From: Nitrospira sp.
GTDB lineage: Bacteria; Nitrospirota; Nitrospiria; Nitrospirales; Nitrospiraceae
DNA: 35,964 nt
Assembly (NCBI GenBank): GCA_005116945.1
Contig: SWDH01000043.1
Coordinates: 24,883 to 60,846 of the forward strand
Reading direction: 5' to 3'
Positions 33,080 through 35,964 of this stretch are shown here, one piece after another. Each line of letters begins with the position of its first letter. Within the stretch, counting starts at the first letter, position 1. The position numbers and the translations under genes were made by a program. The notes beneath the pieces are model-generated. The model had not been told where the DNA came from. It did not search any database and saw nothing but the letters and a program-made list of their open reading frames with translations.

Positions 33080-33775
33080 TCACTGCGCAAGAGGCGGCAC
33101 ATGATGTTCGACTCCTAACATTCCAGAAAAAACGTCCGGGATGACCTCTTCAGGCGTCGGGAAAATCATGCGAGCCAAGAGGCCTGTTCGGGTCGTGGTT
33201 TTTGTTTTATGCATAATTCTCTTGAGATGTTCCTTGACGGTGTATTCACTCAGATGCATTCGGTTGGCAATCTCTTTGTTAGTGAAACCGAGCATGAGAT
33301 AAATGATGACCATCTGTTCACGTTCGGTCAGGTGATAGCGTTGCTGGATGTTGGTATCTGGGCATTGGAGTTCTTGCTGACGTAGCTTTTCCATAATGAC
33401 CAGGAATCTGCTGTTCTGCGCGAGAGGTTCATCAGGAATACAGAATCCCCGAAGGAGGAATCGCTGATCGTTGGCAGAACAGAGCCGTTCCACTTGGATG
33501 GACTTGCAATCCTCGGGATGCCCGCATTGCATCAAGTGACCGATGAGGTCTCGGACTACGGTGTGGATCTGTTCGGGAATGAGGCAGGCGCCGTTTTCTC
33601 TAGTCGATAGTGGTTGCAGTGTTCTGATAAATGCCTGGGCTTCGGTGTTGATGAACAACCGCTGCCCCGTGCTCGTGAAGAGAATGACTCCAGTAGTCCC
33701 TTGTTGCTGCGGGCTCTTTGACTGCCTGTGTCCATTGAGGGGCCCAGTTGGGTTTTCTGCCGTGGTGATCGACAT
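33080..33775 (-). CDS. LuxR-family transcriptional regulator with PAS-like N-terminus
   Basis: 231 residues. The N-terminal half (GVILFTSTGQRLFINTEAQ, later FLLRGFCIPDEP) reads like a PAS-type sensor. The C-terminal LuxR/GerE helix-turn-helix spans about 147-205: LTEREQMVIIYLMLGFTNKE, IANRMHLSEYTVKEHLKRIM. No receiver domain, so it is not a classical response regulator. It lies 120 bp upstream of the DUF928 gene on the same strand and probably regulates the surface cluster. A G-rich stretch (GGGGGG) three bases before ATG 33775 may serve as the ribosome-binding site. Confidence 0.88.
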   Translation of the reverse strand: MSITTAENPTGPLNGHRQSKSPQQQGTTGVILFTSTGQRLFINTEAQAFIRTLQPLSTRENGACLIPEQIHTVVRDLIGHLMQCGHPEDCKSIQVERLCSANDQRFLLRGFCIPDEPLAQNSRFLVIMEKLRQQELQCPDTNIQQRYHLTEREQMVIIYLMLGFTNKEIANRMHLSEYTVKEHLKRIMHKTKTTTRTGLLARMIFPTPEEVIPDVFSGMLGVEHHVPPLAQ

Positions 33776-33898
33776 GTGCCCCCCAGGTTCTTGTACTAGT
33801 GGCTTGTTTGAGTAACGGATGCGGGTGGAAGGTGCATGAAAGAGTTCCTCGGGACCGACGCTCGGGGGTCTGAGGAATGCGCCCCCCCCACTCGGTAG

Positions 33899-33924
33899 AC
33901 CCCTAGGTGTGATTGTCCTAGGGT
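33899..33924. promoter_or_regulatory. Inverted repeat upstream of the LuxR gene
   Basis: CCCTAGG, nine bases, CCTAGGG (33901-33907 and 33917-33923), about 125-150 bp upstream of the LuxR start. Each arm contains the self-complementary CCTAGG. A plausible operator, perhaps autoregulatory. Confidence 0.45.
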
Positions 33925-34164
33925 ATTCTGTTGGGGCGTAAGTTGCACCGATCTGTTTCCCCTGTCAAGGTTTTTTCTACGCTGTGTAGGATAGCAAGAA
34001 CCAGGCCAGGCGCATTTGTGCGGATGCGCGATGGCAGAAAAATTCAAAACGATAGGATTGGAGCGGTATCGGGGAGATATAGGTCCCATTTCTTCCCGAT
34101 AATGAGTGATCCAACAGGGTATGCTGTCTGAATCTAAAATGATTCTATCTGAATCTGATTTGAT
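33925..34164. other. AT-richer intergenic region, no gene seen
   Basis: About 240 bp between the LuxR promoter region and the hairpin array. Short direct repeats of TGATTCTATCTGAATCTGA type occur at 34130-34166. No open frame with supporting features. Confidence 0.4.
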
Positions 34165-34412
34165 TCACCCGCCTACGTAGGAAGTCACAGCTTTACAGCT
34201 GTGGAGGAATGCGCAGCGGGTGTCCTCCGAAGCCTGGCGAAGGAGGACATGCTTCGGCGGGTTCCGCCGAAGACAAAAAAGGACCACGGCTGTCCGGCCT
34301 TCGCAGCCAAAGCTGCTTCGGCGGAGTAGGCTAAAGCCGTGGGGCTCCACCTTCGCCGAATATTCTTTAGCCCTAGCCTTCGTAGCCGAAGTGGCTACTT
34401 CGGCGGAGTAGA
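34165..34412. repeat. Array of adjacent hairpins
   Basis: At least five perfect stems lie in 250 bp: CACAGCT/AGCTGTG (34186-34203), TGTCCTCC/GGAGGACA (34221-34249), CTTCGGCGG/CCGCCGAAG with a 3-base loop (34252-34272, then ACAAAAAA), CCACGGCT/AGCCGTGG (34284-34342) enclosing GCAGC/GCTGC, and GCCGAAG/CTTCGGC (34385-34404). The recurring unit is CTTCGGCGGA. The array supplies the last codons and TAG stop of the minus-strand REC-HD-GYP gene. REP-like or IS200/IS605-derived repeats are possible, but no transposase is present. Confidence 0.75.
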
Positions 34413-35498
34413 CTCCTGCTTGGGTTGTTCTCGCATGGTCAGGCAGAAGACCTCGGTCAATGCGGGATCGAAGGCGGCGCCGGCTTGTTGCTCGATCTGT
34501 TGTATGGCTTCATCGAAGGGGAGGGGTATGCCTTCTGGTTTGTCGGCCGTCAGGTCGTCAAACACTTGGGCGATGGCGACAATGCGGGCGAGCAGGGGTG
34601 TGCGGTCTTCTTGTAAGCCGAATGGGTAGCCCGTTCCGTCCCATCGCTCGTGATGGAGTGCGATTACTTGCACGACGTCGGCTGATAGTCCCATGGCCCG
34701 GCCCATCCTTGCTCCCAAGTCGGGAGAATGGGTCTGCGGGTTAGAATCCATGTCCAGCACGTGAGTGTTCGATACGCTGATTAAATCGAGATCGTGCACG
34801 AGTGCGCCGAGTGCGAGCGACTGCTGGTCGGCGATGGAAAGACTGAGTCGATGGGCGGTCAGTGTTGCATAGAAGCTCACGCGGCTTCCGTGATTGAGCA
34901 GGTGGCGATCTTTCGTTTCTAAGAGGTCGGAGATCAGAGGAACCAAGGGAGATATCTGATCGCGATTCGACGCGGAGAGCGATCCTGTGCCATTCATGGT
35001 GGTGTAGTCGTTGATCAACGCTTTCCACGCGTTGGAACAAGCCGGCTCCGGATCCCAGAGCGTTGTCGAGGTGGTGAGGAGCGGGCGTAGTTGATCGAGC
35101 CGGAGTTTCTTCTGAGCGGTCTGCAAGGAAATCGCGAGTAACTCTGAGGCATTGAATGGTTTCAAGAGGAAGCCTGCCGCGCCGTGACGGATGCAGTCCA
35201 TGGCTGATTGAAGGCTCCCGTAGGCCGTGACCATAATGACTTCAGTCTCGGCATGCGTGCGCTTGATGTCTTTTAAGAGGTCTGATCCGGAACAATCCGG
35301 CAATTTCAGGTCGAGCGTCACAAGATCGACGCCGTGATTATCGAGGGTCACCATGGCTGTGCCTGCATTGTCTGCGGTGAGAATGTGGAAGTCCTCCCTG
35401 AGGATTTGTGACAGGGCTGCGCGAGGGGCTGCCTCATCGTCGACGATGAGGACGGTCGGTTTGCGGCTGGTAGGAGTCGGCGCGAAGGAGGAACGCAT
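34395..35498 (-). CDS. Response regulator with degenerate HD-GYP output domain
   Basis: 367 residues. Receiver at 14-130 with Asp20/Asp21, acceptor Asp63 (LVTLDLKLPD), Thr in VMVTAYGS and Lys in LLKPF. The C-terminal domain (about 195-340) is HD-GYP type: His235/Asp236 in LVHDLDLIS, HHERWDGTGYPFGL at 282-295, and a PEGIPLPFDEAIQQI tail. The usual HDIGK Lys is absent and the HPxxG metal His is replaced (THSPDLG), so c-di-GMP hydrolysis may be lost or altered. ATG 35498 has no evident ribosome-binding site. The C-terminal end is copied as a fragment at 12587-12724. Confidence 0.88.
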   Translation of the reverse strand: MRSSFAPTPTSRKPTVLIVDDEAAPRAALSQILREDFHILTADNAGTAMVTLDNHGVDLVTLDLKLPDCSGSDLLKDIKRTHAETEVIMVTAYGSLQSAMDCIRHGAAGFLLKPFNASELLAISLQTAQKKLRLDQLRPLLTTSTTLWDPEPACSNAWKALINDYTTMNGTGSLSASNRDQISPLVPLISDLLETKDRHLLNHGSRVSFYATLTAHRLSLSIADQQSLALGALVHDLDLISVSNTHVLDMDSNPQTHSPDLGARMGRAMGLSADVVQVIALHHERWDGTGYPFGLQEDRTPLLARIVAIAQVFDDLTADKPEGIPLPFDEAIQQIEQQAGAAFDPALTEVFCLTMREQPKQESTPPK

Positions 35499-35513
35499 TC
35501 GTCAAGTTGTAGG

Positions 35514-35536
35514 CCTTGACGGTTGAATCGTCAAGG
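35514..35536. promoter_or_regulatory. Inverted repeat between divergent genes
   Basis: CCTTGACG, seven bases, CGTCAAGG, placed 16 bases before the start of the minus-strand regulator and about 90 bases before the divergent secreted-protein gene. Likely an operator. Confidence 0.45.
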
Positions 35537-35587
35537 AATTCGAAAATGTGTGCAGGGTTAGGTGGAACAATATTCTGCCTCGCCCTC

Positions 35588-35616
35588 TTGACGACGGGGC
35601 ATTCCTTTTATAGAGT
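35588..35616 (+). promoter_or_regulatory. Candidate promoter of the right-edge gene
   Basis: TTGACG (35588-35593), then 15-17 bases, then TATAGA/TAGAGT (35609-35616). It would leave a very short leader before ATG 35623. Confidence 0.35.
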
Positions 35617-35622
35617 GATCGT

Positions 35623-35964
35623 ATGAAATACAGCATGTCGGCTGCCGTTCTGTTGGTGGTCGTGGCAATGATTCCAGTCGAGAGTCGCGCAGCTGAGTTA
35701 TTCGACCCGGAGGAACCCTTTAAGCAAGCTCTCACCAAGGATCTGTTACGGTCGTTCCTGAATCAGGCGTTGGATGTTTTGGACGATCACTTGGAAATAG
35801 TCGGCTCGTTGGGTCCTGACGAAAAACAAGGAAATCGACAACAGCACTTGAAGTTTCGATTCTATCTTCAAGGTAAGTCACAATCGAATGAATCCGTGAC
35901 GGCTGAAGGGTGGATCGACCAAGCTCCTCAGTCAGACCAACAAGATTTCCATTTCCGTTTCTCT
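35623..35964 (+). CDS. N-terminal part of a secreted protein (cut by window edge)
   Basis: The frame is open for 114 codons from ATG 35623 to the window end. A signal peptide is clear: MKYSMSAAVLLVVVAMIPVE with cleavage near SRAAE. The mature start is acidic and helical (FDPEEPFKQALTKDLLRSFL), followed by a beta segment (QHLKFRFYLQGKSQSNESV). Family not recognised. It is divergent from the REC-HD-GYP gene. Confidence 0.7.
   Translation, partial: MKYSMSAAVLLVVVAMIPVESRAAELFDPEEPFKQALTKDLLRSFLNQALDVLDDHLEIVGSLGPDEKQGNRQQHLKFRFYLQGKSQSNESVTAEGWIDQAPQSDQQDFHFRFS

Noticed and set aside
34165-34412. Insertion sequence of the IS200/IS605 family
   Set aside because: Hairpins are present but there is no TnpA or TnpB coding sequence nearby.

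Overview
The window looks like a chromosomal segment of a Nitrospira-type bacterium (Nitrospirota). The clues are a GC-rich Gram-negative gene set, a chlorite-dismutase-family heme protein, an unusually dense two-component repertoire, and many modular palindromic intergenic elements of a kind I associate with Nitrospira genomes. The genus call is inference: there is no rRNA or tRNA gene in the window.

Layout. 1-2.6 kb (minus strand): an exopolyphosphatase (ppx) overlaps a dTMP-kinase-like gene whose C-terminal part is replaced, exactly at a 28-bp perfect inverted repeat, by an in-frame DUF928 domain that runs off the left edge. 2.7-7.9 kb: an SDR oxidoreductase, an exported OB-fold protein, two unrecognised genes, a HemQ/ChdC-like coproheme decarboxylase with a clear terminator, and a secreted protein. 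7.9-9.8 kb: cinA-thpR pair. 9.8-12.5 kb (minus): PilB/GspE ATPase, CheY-like regulator and Hpt protein. 12.5-14.4 kb: a fragment of an HD-GYP gene, a membrane cyclic-nucleotide-binding (Popeye-like) protein and a metallo-beta-lactamase-fold class II-like cyclic nucleotide phosphodiesterase. 14.7-18.8 kb: two paralogous GAF histidine kinases interleaved with two single-domain response regulators. 19.1-19.5 kb: a hicB-hicA pair with a frameshifted hicA.

19.8-33.8 kb is the most distinctive part: a lipoprotein, a large secreted protein with two prealbumin-like repeats, a two-partner-secretion exoprotein (TpsA) with its outer-membrane transporter (TpsB), an exported TPR-CHAT caspase-like protein, a CHASE2-adenylate cyclase, a secreted DUF928 protein and a PAS-LuxR regulator. 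From memory, haemagglutinin/ShlB/CHAT/CHASE2/DUF928 genes also keep company in cyanobacteria, which suggests a transferred or shared cell-surface system in which an extracytoplasmic caspase-like peptidase works with a secreted adhesin. The window ends with a REC-HD-GYP regulator and the start of a secreted protein that runs off the right edge.

A second theme is repeats. Palindromic elements with TAGCAGGRTGC-like ends and varying interiors repeatedly start on the stop codon of the preceding gene, and heptamer-phased sequences (CGTGAAR/CTTTCAC-like) recur in several of them.
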